From NCBI GenBank assembly GCA_902580895.1, contig CACHMJ010000006.1:1-64000 (forward strand): a stretch of DNA of 64,000 bases, given 5' to 3'. Every line of letters starts with the position of its first letter. Within the stretch, counting starts at the first letter, position 1. A model generated the notes under the pieces. That model searched no databases and was not told the origin of the DNA. It was given only the letters and a program-made list of their open reading frames with translations. A program made the translations under genes and the position numbers. This document shows positions 1 through 8,100 of this stretch, piece by piece. Source of the DNA: an uncultured Pelagibacteraceae bacterium (GTDB taxonomy: Bacteria > Pseudomonadota > Alphaproteobacteria > Pelagibacterales > Pelagibacteraceae).

Positions 1-1
1 C

Positions 2-127
2 AAAGGTGTTACTTCAGTTAAAACTATAAATGAGCTTAAATGGAAAAGAAAAAACCTTAAAAAATTCAAGTTTCTATCAAAACAATATGATGCAGTTATA
101 AATAAATGTAATTCTTATAGATTTTAG
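2..127 (+). CDS. C-terminal end of an unidentified protein (cut by window edge)
   Basis: An open frame enters from the left edge and stops with TAG at 125-127, giving the last 41 residues of a protein. The visible tail is basic and rich in Lys, Asn and Phe, and has no motif I can name. It ends three bases before the HIT gene on the same strand, so the two are probably co-transcribed. Function unknown; the rest of the gene lies outside the window. Confidence 0.5.
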   Translation, partial: KGVTSVKTINELKWKRKNLKKFKFLSKQYDAVINKCNSYRF

Positions 128-130
128 CAA

Positions 131-529
131 ATGAAAGACCCAAACAATCCTTGTTTATTTTGCAATGTTAAAAAAAGTGGATGTGCTCATGAAAATGAAC
201 TGGCATATGCAAGTTATGACTCGTATCCAGTTTCAGAACATCATTGTTTGATTATACCTAAAAGACACATAAAAGATTATTTTGATTTATCCAATGATGA
301 ATTGGTTGCCTGTAATGATCTTTTAAAAATTGTAAAAAAAGAAATAATCGATAAGGATCCATTAGTTAAAGGATTTAATCTAGGCACGAATATAGGAATC
401 GTATCTGGTCAATCTATTTTACATTGTCATTTTCATCTGATTCCCCGAAGAGAAGGAGATGTAGATAATCCTCAGGGTGGAGTACGATCGGTCATTCCAA
501 ACAAACAACATTATAAAAGAAATAATTAG
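131..529 (+). CDS. HIT (histidine triad) family protein
   Basis: A 132-residue protein of the HIT superfamily, small nucleotide hydrolases or transferases that act on phosphoramidates and dinucleoside polyphosphates. The triad HCHFHL is at residues 98-103 (H98, H100, H102). The N-terminus has a CxxC pair (C8, C11), as in zinc-binding HIT members, and the HIT-typical segment HHCLIIPKRH lies at 37-46. Length is normal for the family. It follows the partial gene by three bases and is separated from aprM by a 100-base spacer with its own promoter, so it is probably not part of the apr operon. The exact substrate cannot be told. Confidence 0.88.
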   Translation: MKDPNNPCLFCNVKKSGCAHENELAYASYDSYPVSEHHCLIIPKRHIKDYFDLSNDELVACNDLLKIVKKEIIDKDPLVKGFNLGTNIGIVSGQSILHCHFHLIPRREGDVDNPQGGVRSVIPNKQHYKRNN

Positions 530-547
530 CCTGTTATAAAAGACAAA

Positions 548-576
548 TTGACCCTAGTTTGAGGTTGAACTATAAA
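548..576 (+). promoter_or_regulatory. Sigma-70-type promoter of the apr operon
   Basis: TTGACC at 548-553 and TATAAA at 571-576 are separated by exactly 17 bases, a near-consensus housekeeping promoter. Transcription would start near 583 and give a leader of about 47 bases before the aprM ATG at 630. A six-base inverted repeat, GTTGAA at 564-569 and TTCAAC at 577-582, brackets the -10 box and could be an operator. The promoter call is by eye. Confidence 0.6.
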
Positions 577-629
577 TTCAACTATATATAAAACTGTAAA
601 ATTAATTCAAAATTTAACAAAAGGCGGAA

Positions 630-1424
630 ATGTTAAGCAACAATCCATTTTCAATTTTATCAGAAACCATTTCACCGTTTGCTATGCAATCTTTTATTAT
701 TGCAATGGTTTTGTTGATTGCAGTTGGAACTATTATTCAAATGATACACCATAAAAATCTGACTTATTTTTTTAATAACGCAAAAAAAGCAAAACTATCA
801 GCAACAAAAGAACTAGGTGTTGGAGAAAAAGTTTCTGTGATTGCTAAAACAACAGTTGTCGATATTGGCACTACATCTGAATTAGGTTTTGGTAAAAGAA
901 GACTGGCCCATGTTCTAGGAATGTACGGGACAATTTTATTTTGGGTGTCTTCAGCTGTTTTAGTTTTTTGTTACACAGGTACTGATAAACCAACTTCTCA
1001 AACTTGGTCGTTTATTTGGCATGCAGGAGCAATATTAACTTGCTTGGGCGGGTATTGGTTTTGGTTTTTTTTAAGAGTAGACGTATCAGCGGAAGCTCAT
1101 CCTTGGTATAGAATCATTAAAGCTGATTTATTTGTTTTAGCTTTACTTGCATGTTCAACTTTTGGGTTAGCATGGTCTTACACTCAATTTAACGGACAAA
1201 TGGGATTATCATATTTGTTTTTAACTTTATTTGTTTCATCAAATTTAATTTTATTTGGTGGTGTTTATTGGTCTAAATTTGCCCATATGTTCTACAAACC
1301 TGGAGCAGCAATACAAAAAAATCTAGCTGAAGCTGATGGTTCAAGAGACAATCTTCCTCCACCAGCAGATGCCCCCGAGCAATTTGGCTTAGGTATAAAA
1401 AGAGAAGAGCCAAAACACTATTAA
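630..1424 (+). CDS. aprM: Adenylylsulfate reductase membrane anchor AprM
   Basis: A 264-residue integral membrane protein directly upstream of aprB and aprA, the position of AprM in sulfur-oxidizing bacteria, where it anchors the soluble AprBA enzyme and may pass electrons to the quinone pool. About five hydrophobic segments are visible, near residues 19-40, 97-117, 127-149, 165-185 and 193-213. The 50-90 loop and the C-terminus are hydrophilic. A Shine-Dalgarno-like AAGGCGG lies just before the ATG. The identification rests mainly on gene order and the membrane profile, because AprM is poorly conserved. Its spacing to aprB (31 bases) fits one transcript. Confidence 0.75.
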   Translation: MLSNNPFSILSETISPFAMQSFIIAMVLLIAVGTIIQMIHHKNLTYFFNNAKKAKLSATKELGVGEKVSVIAKTTVVDIGTTSELGFGKRRLAHVLGMYGTILFWVSSAVLVFCYTGTDKPTSQTWSFIWHAGAILTCLGGYWFWFFLRVDVSAEAHPWYRIIKADLFVLALLACSTFGLAWSYTQFNGQMGLSYLFLTLFVSSNLILFGGVYWSKFAHMFYKPGAAIQKNLAEADGSRDNLPPPADAPEQFGLGIKREEPKHY

Positions 1425-1455
1425 TATGTTATTAAAAAAAGGAGAAAAATAAATT

Positions 1456-1926
1456 ATGTCAACTTTTGTATATATGACAAGATGTGATGGTTGTGGACAT
1501 TGTGTAGATATATGTCCTTCGGACATCATGCACATTGATGAAAATATTCGAAGAGCAAAAAACATTGAACCAAATTTTTGTTGGGAATGTTATTCATGCG
1601 TTAAAGCATGTCCTAATCATGCAATTGACGTAAGAGGGTATGCTGATTTTGCTCCTATGGGTCACAGTGTGAGAGTTAGAAGAGAAGAAGAAAAAGGAAC
1701 CATATCTTGGAAAATCAAATTTAGAAATGGAACAGAAAAAAATTTCGTATCCCCAATAACAACAAAACCTTGGGGTAAATTTATTCCTAAACTTGCTGAA
1801 GGTGACACTCCTAACCAAGGAGAAATTAATTCACAAAGATTATATAGTGAGCCAGAGGGTTTAAATACTAATAAAGAATTACCATCAGTTCCAAAAGAAT
1901 CTTTTAAAAAAGGTGTTTATTATTAA
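1456..1926 (+). CDS. aprB: Adenylylsulfate reductase beta subunit (Fe-S)
   Basis: A 156-residue ferredoxin-like subunit of APS reductase, which interconverts APS with sulfite plus AMP. Two [4Fe-4S] motifs are visible: C10, C13, C16, C20 and C42, C45, C48, C52. They are followed by the AprB-specific C-terminal region that wraps around AprA. A GGAG ribosome site precedes the ATG. The stop TAA (1924-1926) shares one base with the aprA ATG, so translation is coupled. SAR11 bacteria are known to need reduced sulfur, and no sulfate-assimilation genes lie here. The oxidative direction, sulfite to APS, is therefore the likely one; that is an inference. Confidence 0.95.
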   Translation: MSTFVYMTRCDGCGHCVDICPSDIMHIDENIRRAKNIEPNFCWECYSCVKACPNHAIDVRGYADFAPMGHSVRVRREEEKGTISWKIKFRNGTEKNFVSPITTKPWGKFIPKLAEGDTPNQGEINSQRLYSEPEGLNTNKELPSVPKESFKKGVYY

Positions 1927-3785
1927 TGGCTAAGCACAAAACACATTATGAGGAATGTGATGTATTAGTTGTTGGTGGTGGAATGGCTGGTACTGGAGCA
2001 ACATTCGAGGCTAGACATTGGGGAAGAGATTTAAAAATTGTTTGTGTTGAAAAAGCAAATATTGATCGAAGTGGTGCAGTCGCACAAGGTTTATATGCAA
2101 TCAATTGTTACATGGGTATGCAATGGGATGAAAATCAACCTGAGGACCATGTTAGATATGCCAGAAACGATTTAATGGGAATGGTTAGAGAGGATTTAGG
2201 TTATGACATGGCTCGTCATGTAGACTCAACTGTTCACATGTTTGATGAGTGGGGTCTCCCAATGATGAAAAATGAAAAAACTGGAAGATACTTAAGGGAA
2301 GGTAAATGGCAAATCATGATACATGGCGAAAGCTATAAGCCAATCGTTGCTGAGGCAGCAAAAAAATCTGCAGATAAAATTTATAATAGAATAATGGTTA
2401 CTCATTTATTAATGGATGAAGCTCAAGAAAATAGAATTGGTGGAGCTGTTGGATTTAATATGAGAACAGGAGATTTTCATGTATTTAGAGCTAAAGCAGT
2501 TATTGTCGCTGCAGGTGGTGCATCACATATTTTTAAACCAAGAGCGGTTGGAGAAGGTATGGGAAGAACTTGGTATGCACCATGGAGTAATGGATCTGCA
2601 TATGCACTACCTATTGCTGCAGGCGCAAAGATGACTCAAATGGAAAATAGAATTGTTTTGTGTAGATTTAAAGATGGTTATGGACCTGTTGGAGCATATT
2701 TTTTACATTTAAAAACATATACACAAAATGCTAATGGCGAAAATTATGAAAAAAAATGGTACGATCAAACTAAAGAATTAGTTGGTGAATATATTGATCA
2801 TCATCCAACACCTACTTGTTTAAGAAATCACGCATTTATACAAGAAGTGGCTGCCGGTGGCGGACCGATCCACATGGTTACTAAAGAAGCTTTTCAAGAT
2901 CCTCATTTAGAAACAGTTGGGTGGGAAAACTTTTTGGGTATGACAGTTGGACAAGCTGTTGTTTGGGCATCACAAAATATTGATCCAAAGTATACAAATC
3001 CTGAATTAACAACATCTGAACCTTACGTAATGGGATCACATGCAACATGTTCAGGAGCATGGGTTAGTGGACCTGAAGATTTGTCTCCACCAGAATATTT
3101 CTGGGGTTATAACAGAATGTTAACAATTGATGGACTTTTTGGTGCAGGAGATACAGTGGGTGGCAGTGCACATAAATTTTCATCAGGATCCTTTACAGAG
3201 GGTAGATTAGCAGCAAAAGCAGCAGTAAAATATATTGAAGATAAAAAAGCTGAAGGAATTAATGTTACAGATAAACAATGTGATAATTTTAAAAAAGCTG
3301 TCTACAAACCCTTAGAAACATATACAGTTGCTCAGAACGAGATAACTGGAGGAACAGTTTCACCAAGTTATATTTCACCAATACAAGGATTACAAAGACT
3401 TCAGAAGATTATGGATGAATACGTTGGGGGTATTACCTCAAATTATATGACTAACGGAAATTTACTAAAAAAGGCTTTAGAACTTTTAACTTGGTTACAA
3501 GAGGATTTAGAGCACGTTGGTGCAGAAGATTATCATCAATTGATGAGGGCTTGGGAGTTGAAACATAGAGCTTTGACATCACAATGTGTGACTGAGCATA
3601 CTTTGTTTAGGGAAGAAACTCGTTGGCCAGGTTATTATTATCGAGGAGATCATATGAAATTAGACGATGAAAATTGGCATTGTTTGACAGTTTCAAGAAG
3701 AGATCCTAAAACTGGAAAATTTACTTTAGAAAAAGTTCCGGTTTATCACATAGTAGATGAAAAAGAGAAAAAGAAGGCATCATAA
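1926..3785 (+). CDS. aprA: Adenylylsulfate reductase alpha subunit (FAD)
   Basis: A 619-residue flavoprotein of the succinate dehydrogenase/fumarate reductase fold and the catalytic subunit of APS reductase. The Rossmann FAD motif GGGMAGTGA is at residues 17-25, followed by EKANIDRSGAVAQGLYAIN, the conserved AprA FAD-binding segment. Length and the C-terminal ETRWPGYYYRGD region match the family. It overlaps aprB by one base. Paired with AprM, it probably oxidizes sulfite released by Xsc and SuyAB to APS and delivers electrons to the membrane. No ATP sulfurylase gene (sat) is in the window, so the step from APS to sulfate must be encoded elsewhere if it occurs. Confidence 0.96.
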   Translation: MAKHKTHYEECDVLVVGGGMAGTGATFEARHWGRDLKIVCVEKANIDRSGAVAQGLYAINCYMGMQWDENQPEDHVRYARNDLMGMVREDLGYDMARHVDSTVHMFDEWGLPMMKNEKTGRYLREGKWQIMIHGESYKPIVAEAAKKSADKIYNRIMVTHLLMDEAQENRIGGAVGFNMRTGDFHVFRAKAVIVAAGGASHIFKPRAVGEGMGRTWYAPWSNGSAYALPIAAGAKMTQMENRIVLCRFKDGYGPVGAYFLHLKTYTQNANGENYEKKWYDQTKELVGEYIDHHPTPTCLRNHAFIQEVAAGGGPIHMVTKEAFQDPHLETVGWENFLGMTVGQAVVWASQNIDPKYTNPELTTSEPYVMGSHATCSGAWVSGPEDLSPPEYFWGYNRMLTIDGLFGAGDTVGGSAHKFSSGSFTEGRLAAKAAVKYIEDKKAEGINVTDKQCDNFKKAVYKPLETYTVAQNEITGGTVSPSYISPIQGLQRLQKIMDEYVGGITSNYMTNGNLLKKALELLTWLQEDLEHVGAEDYHQLMRAWELKHRALTSQCVTEHTLFREETRWPGYYYRGDHMKLDDENWHCLTVSRRDPKTGKFTLEKVPVYHIVDEKEKKKAS

Positions 3786-3803
3786 TTTATTTTAAGAACA
3801 TTT

Positions 3804-4154
3804 ATGGATCTTTTATCAAAGTCAGATGAAGAGATTTTTAAGATCGGCAAACCTTTTTGGGAAAATTTAGTACGAGCCTCAAATATGAAGGATTATGGAG
3901 GTTTTACCAAAGACTTTTCAACACAAATGCTATTTGGAGCAAATGAAGTTGAGCTAGGTAAACAATGGGCAAACAATAAAATTATCACAAATCTAGAAGA
4001 AACCTACAAGCCCTTTGGAACTTTAAGACGTGGTGACCACATAACAGTATTAATTAAACAGACTAACAAGGAAATACCTGGGGAGTTCCTTGGAAGGTTG
4101 GTACTTGGGGTTGAGGATGATGAGATCAAAATTTTTGGAGCTACAATCTATTAA
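3804..4154 (+). CDS. Unknown protein of the apr operon
   Basis: A 116-residue soluble protein that I do not recognize. It starts 18 bases after aprA on the same strand, with no terminator in between, so it is very likely co-transcribed with aprMBA. There is no signal peptide, no membrane segment and no cysteine, so it binds no Fe-S cluster. Residues 1-75 look alpha-helical and acidic/basic mixed. Residues 76-116 look like alternating beta strands (ITVLIKQ, GRLVLGVEDDEIKIFGATIY). It could be an accessory or assembly factor for APS reductase. Nothing in the sequence proves a role. Confidence 0.7.
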   Translation: MDLLSKSDEEIFKIGKPFWENLVRASNMKDYGGFTKDFSTQMLFGANEVELGKQWANNKIITNLEETYKPFGTLRRGDHITVLIKQTNKEIPGEFLGRLVLGVEDDEIKIFGATIY

Positions 4155-4161
4155 TTATAGT

Positions 4162-4189
4162 TTGACAATTTTTTTACTGGGTGTATTCA
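4162..4189 (+). promoter_or_regulatory. Possible promoter upstream of the exporter gene
   Basis: A perfect -35 hexamer TTGACA at 4162-4167 is followed after 16 bases by TATTCA at 4184-4189, a 4-of-6 match to the -10 consensus. Transcription would begin near 4196, almost at the ATG of the 44-codon frame at 4199. The small frame would then be leaderless, or else simply part of the leader of the tauE-type gene. Called by eye only. Confidence 0.4.
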
Positions 4190-4198
4190 GGGATTTAG

Positions 4199-4333
4199 AT
4201 GCATCTTTCAAATTTAAAAATTCTAAATATCATAGCTAATAAAAAATCAACTTTTATTAAAACTGGAATTTTTTCAGCTATAGCTGCATGTTGGGGTGTT
4301 ATCTTAGTTGGAACTTTTATTACTTTTAAATAA
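4199..4333 (+). CDS. 44-residue single-helix membrane protein
   Basis: The frame starts at ATG 4199 and stops at TAA 4331-4333. The product has a basic N-terminal part (residues 11-21 include NKKST) and one clear transmembrane helix at about residues 23-42. It sits between the unknown apr-operon gene and the TauE/SafE-type exporter, 25 bases before the latter. The arrangement suggests a small partner of the exporter, but this is only context. AT-rich sequence gives few chance frames of this composition, so I judge it more likely real than not. Confidence 0.5.
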   Translation: MHLSNLKILNIIANKKSTFIKTGIFSAIAACWGVILVGTFITFK

Positions 4334-4358
4334 GTAATATTTTAAGTTTTTATATTTG

Positions 4359-5453
4359 ATGGATGTATTTTTACCTATAGCTCAAGTCTTTATTAATCCA
4401 GTAGAAATACTTTTAATAAGTGCGATTGTTGGTGTTCTTTCAGGTTTGTTTGGAGTAGGGGGTGGTTTTTTAATGACACCTTTTTTAATCTTTATGGGTG
4501 TCCCTCCAGCTTATGCAGTAGCAAATGAGGCCAACAATATTCTAGCAACTTCTGTATCTGGATCTACCACTCATTGGTTAAAAAATACTTTAGATTACAA
4601 AATGGGATTAATGATAGTAATTGGTGGAACAATAGGAACTGTATTAGGTATTTTTACTTTCACTTATTTTAAAGATATTGGAAAAATAGATACAGTAATT
4701 TCTTTAGCCTATATGTACATTCTTGCAATAATTGGGACACTGATGTTGGTGGAAAGTTTGGGTGAAATTGATAAAGCCAAAAAAAATATAGTAGAGAAGA
4801 AAAAATTACATGTACATTACTGGATCCATGGACTTCCTTTTAGGATGAGATTTCCTAAATCCAAATTATATGAAAGTATATTTACACCTATCGTAATTGG
4901 ATTAATCGTTGGTTTTATTGCGGCTATCATGGGTATTGGTGGTGCATTTATTTTAGTACCAGCAATGATTTACATTATTAAGATGCCGACAAAATTAGTG
5001 CCCGGAACCTCATTGTTTGTGACCATTTTTGTAAGTGTGATTGTTACATTTCTTCATTCAATTAATTATGGGTCAATTGATTTAATGTTAGTTTTAATGT
5101 TAGTTGTGGGATCAATAGTAGGAGTTCAAGTAGGCCAGAAGCTTGGGGAGCAGATTGACAGCTCTGGATTAAAAGCTTTGTTAGCAATTTTATTATTAAT
5201 AGTCGGGATTGTAATAGCTTACGATACTTTTTTTGCTGAGGAGATTAATAACGGAGCTACATCTGTAACTTCACCAGATTTAAATTTCTTCTCAAAGTTT
5301 ATTAAGGAGTTTTCAGAAGATATGCCATTCTTCTATGGATTATTTTCAATCCTGTTTGCTGTTATTTTAGGAATAGGAGCTGCATTTATTAGAAGATCGA
5401 TTTCAAAATTTAGAGAAAAATATTTTAAAAAGACAGTTAAACAATCTAAATAA
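4359..5453 (+). CDS. TauE/SafE (TSUP) family sulfite/organosulfonate exporter
   Basis: A protein of about 364 residues of the TSUP family of anion exporters. It has two homologous halves, each opening with the family's glycine-rich motif: GLFGVGGGFLMTPFL near residues 28-42 and AAIMGIGGAFILVPAMIYI near 187-205. About eight transmembrane helices are visible. Family members export sulfite, sulfoacetate or related anions. The location after apr genes and near xsc and suyAB argues for sulfite or sulfonate. ATG 4359 is preferred over the TTG three bases upstream. The last eight bases overlap the convergent YeiH-type gene. Confidence 0.88.
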   Translation: MDVFLPIAQVFINPVEILLISAIVGVLSGLFGVGGGFLMTPFLIFMGVPPAYAVANEANNILATSVSGSTTHWLKNTLDYKMGLMIVIGGTIGTVLGIFTFTYFKDIGKIDTVISLAYMYILAIIGTLMLVESLGEIDKAKKNIVEKKKLHVHYWIHGLPFRMRFPKSKLYESIFTPIVIGLIVGFIAAIMGIGGAFILVPAMIYIIKMPTKLVPGTSLFVTIFVSVIVTFLHSINYGSIDLMLVLMLVVGSIVGVQVGQKLGEQIDSSGLKALLAILLLIVGIVIAYDTFFAEEINNGATSVTSPDLNFFSKFIKEFSEDMPFFYGLFSILFAVILGIGAAFIRRSISKFREKYFKKTVKQSK

Positions 5454-6513
5454 AAAATTTTACATAGATCTCAATTGTTAAAATACTCACAATCCCTACA
5501 GTCAACATTGATGTAAATCCAACAATAAAAGGTTTATAACCCATATTTCTAATATCTTTTAAATTTGTAGATAAGCCTATAGCTGCCATAGCCATAGTCA
5601 AAAAAATTTTAGAAGAAGATTTAATTGTATTTATGAAATCGATCCAATTATTATTAGTTGAAAAAACTTCATCACCTACATTTCTTAAAATTATCATCCC
5701 AACAAAACCCAAAACAAAATATGGAAATATACTTAAAATAGAGTAACCCCTTTCTTTTGTTTGACCTCTATTATAAAGAAAAGCAAAAAGAGGAATCATA
5801 ACAATTAAAAAAGTATTTCTTATGAGCTTTGTAACCGTTGCAATATTTAAAGTCTCAGGACTATTAAACTGTTGTTCGTATATTAATCCTGCTGCAGCTA
5901 CCTGTGAGGTTTCATGTATGGCAGTTCCTAAAAAGAGACCTGCAAATAATGAGTTTCCTTCAAAATAAAAATTTGCAAAGTAAGGGTATAACAACATTGA
6001 GAGTATTCCGAATAAAGTAATGTTAGCAATTGCATAAGAAATTTCACTTTTATTAGCTTTTATTACTGGTGCAGTTGCCATGATCGCTGTAGTGCCACAA
6101 ACAGTGCTACCAATTGATATTAAGTAGGCCATCCTTGTTGGTATTTGGAGCTTTTTAATTATGAGCTTTATTACTATTAAAACACTAACTATACAAATTA
6201 CTATTAATGGAATTGCTACTTTTCCAAATTCTAAAAATTCAAAAGGTTTTAATTGTATTCCCAAGCAGATAATTCCAAGTTTTAAAATATAGTCTCTACT
6301 AAAATCTAATCCTTTTTGAAAACTTTCCCGAATTTTAAAAAAATTTCCAAAAAAAATTCCTAGTAGAATAGCTATCATCGCTGTAGAGATTGGGCTTTTG
6401 CTATATCCTAAAAGTTCAATACCAATAATATTATTAAAACCTTGAGAAAGAGAATAAAGAATAAATGCAAGTATTATACCTGGTATTAACACCAAGTAAT
6501 GTTTTAAGACCAT
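5446..6513 (-). CDS. YeiH/UPF0324-family putative sulfate exporter
   Basis: A 355-residue polytopic membrane protein of the YeiH family (Pfam PF03601), with about ten hydrophobic helices. Family hallmarks are the segment GSTVCGTTAIMATAPVI in the middle of the protein and the following GTAIHETSQVAAAG. Members are annotated as putative sulfate or sulfonate exporters, and some lie next to taurine-degradation genes. It is transcribed leftward, probably with suyAB (14-base gap to suyB), and meets the TauE/SafE-type gene tail to tail. Having two unrelated anion exporters here suggests that sulfite load is a real problem for the cell. Confidence 0.85.
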   Translation of the reverse strand: MVLKHYLVLIPGIILAFILYSLSQGFNNIIGIELLGYSKSPISTAMIAILLGIFFGNFFKIRESFQKGLDFSRDYILKLGIICLGIQLKPFEFLEFGKVAIPLIVICIVSVLIVIKLIIKKLQIPTRMAYLISIGSTVCGTTAIMATAPVIKANKSEISYAIANITLFGILSMLLYPYFANFYFEGNSLFAGLFLGTAIHETSQVAAAGLIYEQQFNSPETLNIATVTKLIRNTFLIVMIPLFAFLYNRGQTKERGYSILSIFPYFVLGFVGMIILRNVGDEVFSTNNNWIDFINTIKSSSKIFLTMAMAAIGLSTNLKDIRNMGYKPFIVGFTSMLTVGIVSILTIEIYVKFFI

Positions 6514-6527
6514 CTTTTATAAAGTGA

Positions 6528-7694
6528 TTATGCGCTTCTATAAAGTTTAGTCATAACGAATTCCTTATGACCCAAAGCTTCTGCACAAGTTAATCTTCCA
6601 TTAGCAACTCTAAGAGTTGTCTCGATAAGTTTATCTCCCGCCTCTGATAAATTCATTTCTCTTGAAAGAATTTTTGATACATCGCAATCAATGTGTTCAC
6701 CCATACTTTTAACGGTCAATGGATTAGCAGTTAATTTAACGACTGGTTCAATTGGATTTCCAACAATATTACCTTGCCCAGTTGGAAACAGATGAATATT
6801 AAATCCTGCTGCTGCTTGTAGTGTTACACACTCTGCTGCAGCTGAAGAAGTATCCATAAAGTATAATCCTTTACCTTTCTTTGGTTCTTCTGCTGGCTCT
6901 AAAACATCTATAAATTTACAATCACCAATTTTTTGAAAATTTCCGAACGCTTTTTCTTCAATAGTCGTCAAGCCTCCAGCAATGTTTCCAGCAGTTGGTT
7001 GACTTTCCGACAAATCATCCGTTGCTTCTTTTAGAATAAAATCATTATATGCGCTCCAAGTTTTCATAAATTTGTCTGAAGCTTCTTTTGTAGCACCTCT
7101 TGTTGCACAAACTTTTTCAGCCCCAGTTAGCTCTGAAGTTTCACCAAAACATAGATGAACACCAAGTGGCTCAAGTTTGTCCATTAAGTTTCCAACTGTA
7201 GGATTTGATGCAAGACCTGATGTGGTATCCGACTCTCCACATTTTACTGAAATCCATAAATCACTTATTGGACATTCCTCTCTTTGTTTTTCTGAAGCCC
7301 ACATCACAAACTCTTGTGCTTTTTTGGAAGCTTTCATAACTGTTCCAATATCACCTGTTCGTTCAATATGAAAACCTTCCACAGGTTTTCCAGTTTTTGC
7401 TATTCCATCTACAATTCTTTTTGTCCATTTTGGCTCAATACCAATTACAATCACAGCAGCAACATTTGGATTGCTTCCTGTACCTATCATTGTTCTAAAG
7501 TGTAGTTCTAAATCTGCTCCAAACTGTAATCGTCCGTATGAATGTGGTAACGCGATAGTTCCTTTTATATTGTTTGCGACTGCCTCTGCGCAAGCATTTG
7601 AAATATCATCTACTGGTAAAATAATAACGTGATTTCTAGTTCCCGCTCTTCCATTTTCTCTTTTGTAACCTAAAAAACTTTTTGGAATTTCCAT
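6528..7694 (-). CDS. suyB: Sulfolactate sulfo-lyase large subunit (UxaA family)
   Basis: A 388-residue protein of the altronate/galactarate dehydratase C-terminal family. It opens with [19 protein letters not shown], the family's start signature, and contains the conserved [20 protein letters not shown] and a C-terminal [18 protein letters not shown] segment. Cys residues suited to bind an Fe-S cluster or metal are present. The split 94+388 layout matches SuyAB, which cleaves 3-sulfolactate to pyruvate and sulfite, whereas classical UxaA is one fused chain. Neighbours xsc, apr and the anion exporters support SuyB. Altronate or another sugar-acid dehydratase remains possible. ATG 7694 is preferred to the TTG before it. 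Confidence 0.8.
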   Translation of the reverse strand: MEIPKSFLGYKRENGRAGTRNHVIILPVDDISNACAEAVANNIKGTIALPHSYGRLQFGADLELHFRTMIGTGSNPNVAAVIVIGIEPKWTKRIVDGIAKTGKPVEGFHIERTGDIGTVMKASKKAQEFVMWASEKQREECPISDLWISVKCGESDTTSGLASNPTVGNLMDKLEPLGVHLCFGETSELTGAEKVCATRGATKEASDKFMKTWSAYNDFILKEATDDLSESQPTAGNIAGGLTTIEEKAFGNFQKIGDCKFIDVLEPAEEPKKGKGLYFMDTSSAAAECVTLQAAAGFNIHLFPTGQGNIVGNPIEPVVKLTANPLTVKSMGEHIDCDVSKILSREMNLSEAGDKLIETTLRVANGRLTCAEALGHKEFVMTKLYRSA

Positions 7695-7698
7695 CAAT

Positions 7699-7983
7699 TT
7701 ACCACTTTTTTGTTTTTACATTATGAACATGTACATGTTCACCTTTTTTTATGGATTTAACAACTTTTCCTATGTCGTGACCATATTTTAAGATTGTGTC
7801 TCCTTCTTTTAAGTCCGTCATAGCAATTTTATGACCCAATGGTATTTCATCCATTGATTGAATATCAGTTGAACTATCATCCTCCATAATCCAGCATTTA
7901 CAGTCTTGTTTTGGTGTTATTTTTTCGATTACTACAACCCCTACATTATCCTTTTTATCGTGAATTATGATGTCAGTAGCCAT
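7699..7983 (-). CDS. suyA: Sulfolactate sulfo-lyase small subunit (SAF domain)
   Basis: A 94-residue protein made of a short N-terminal strand region and a SAF domain as in the N-terminus of UxaA. The hallmark [20 protein letters not shown] is at residues 47-66, then YGHDIGKVV, then GEHVHVHN near the C-terminus. The histidines there are typical of the family. It ends four bases before the suyB start, so the two subunits are made together. It is divergent from xsc across a 117-base spacer. Assignment to sulfolactate lyase rather than altronate dehydratase follows from the stand-alone size and the sulfonate context. Confidence 0.82.
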   Translation of the reverse strand: MATDIIIHDKKDNVGVVVIEKITPKQDCKCWIMEDDSSTDIQSMDEIPLGHKIAMTDLKEGDTILKYGHDIGKVVKSIKKGEHVHVHNVKTKKW

Positions 7984-8100
7984 TATATCGTGTCGATTTG
8001 TTTGTTTGAATTTTCAAAAATCTTATATATTAATCGCGACAATTAAGAAATAGTTTTATAAAAAAATTATTACATTTGCTAGATTAGAAAGGTTCTATTA
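7984..8100. promoter_or_regulatory. Divergent control region between suyA and xsc
   Basis: A 117-base AT-rich spacer separates the starts of suyAB (leftward) and xsc (rightward), so both promoters should lie here. I could not fix convincing -35/-10 pairs; TTGAAT at 8006-8011 with TATTAA at 8028-8033 (16-base spacing) is a weak rightward candidate. AAAGG about ten bases before the xsc ATG is a plausible ribosome site. No regulator gene is adjacent. Confidence 0.4.

Noticed and set aside
1456-3785. Fumarate reductase or other FAD/ferredoxin pair
   Set aside because: The aprB double cluster with its specific tail, the aprA FAD segment and the aprM neighbour identify APS reductase.
7177-7505. 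Plus-strand open frames opposite suyB
   Set aside because: They lie inside a well-conserved leftward gene, have no ribosome site and read as Cys/Ser/Phe-rich noise.
7695-7697. TTG as start of suyB
   Set aside because: An ATG follows immediately in frame, and the family's conserved start fits it equally well.
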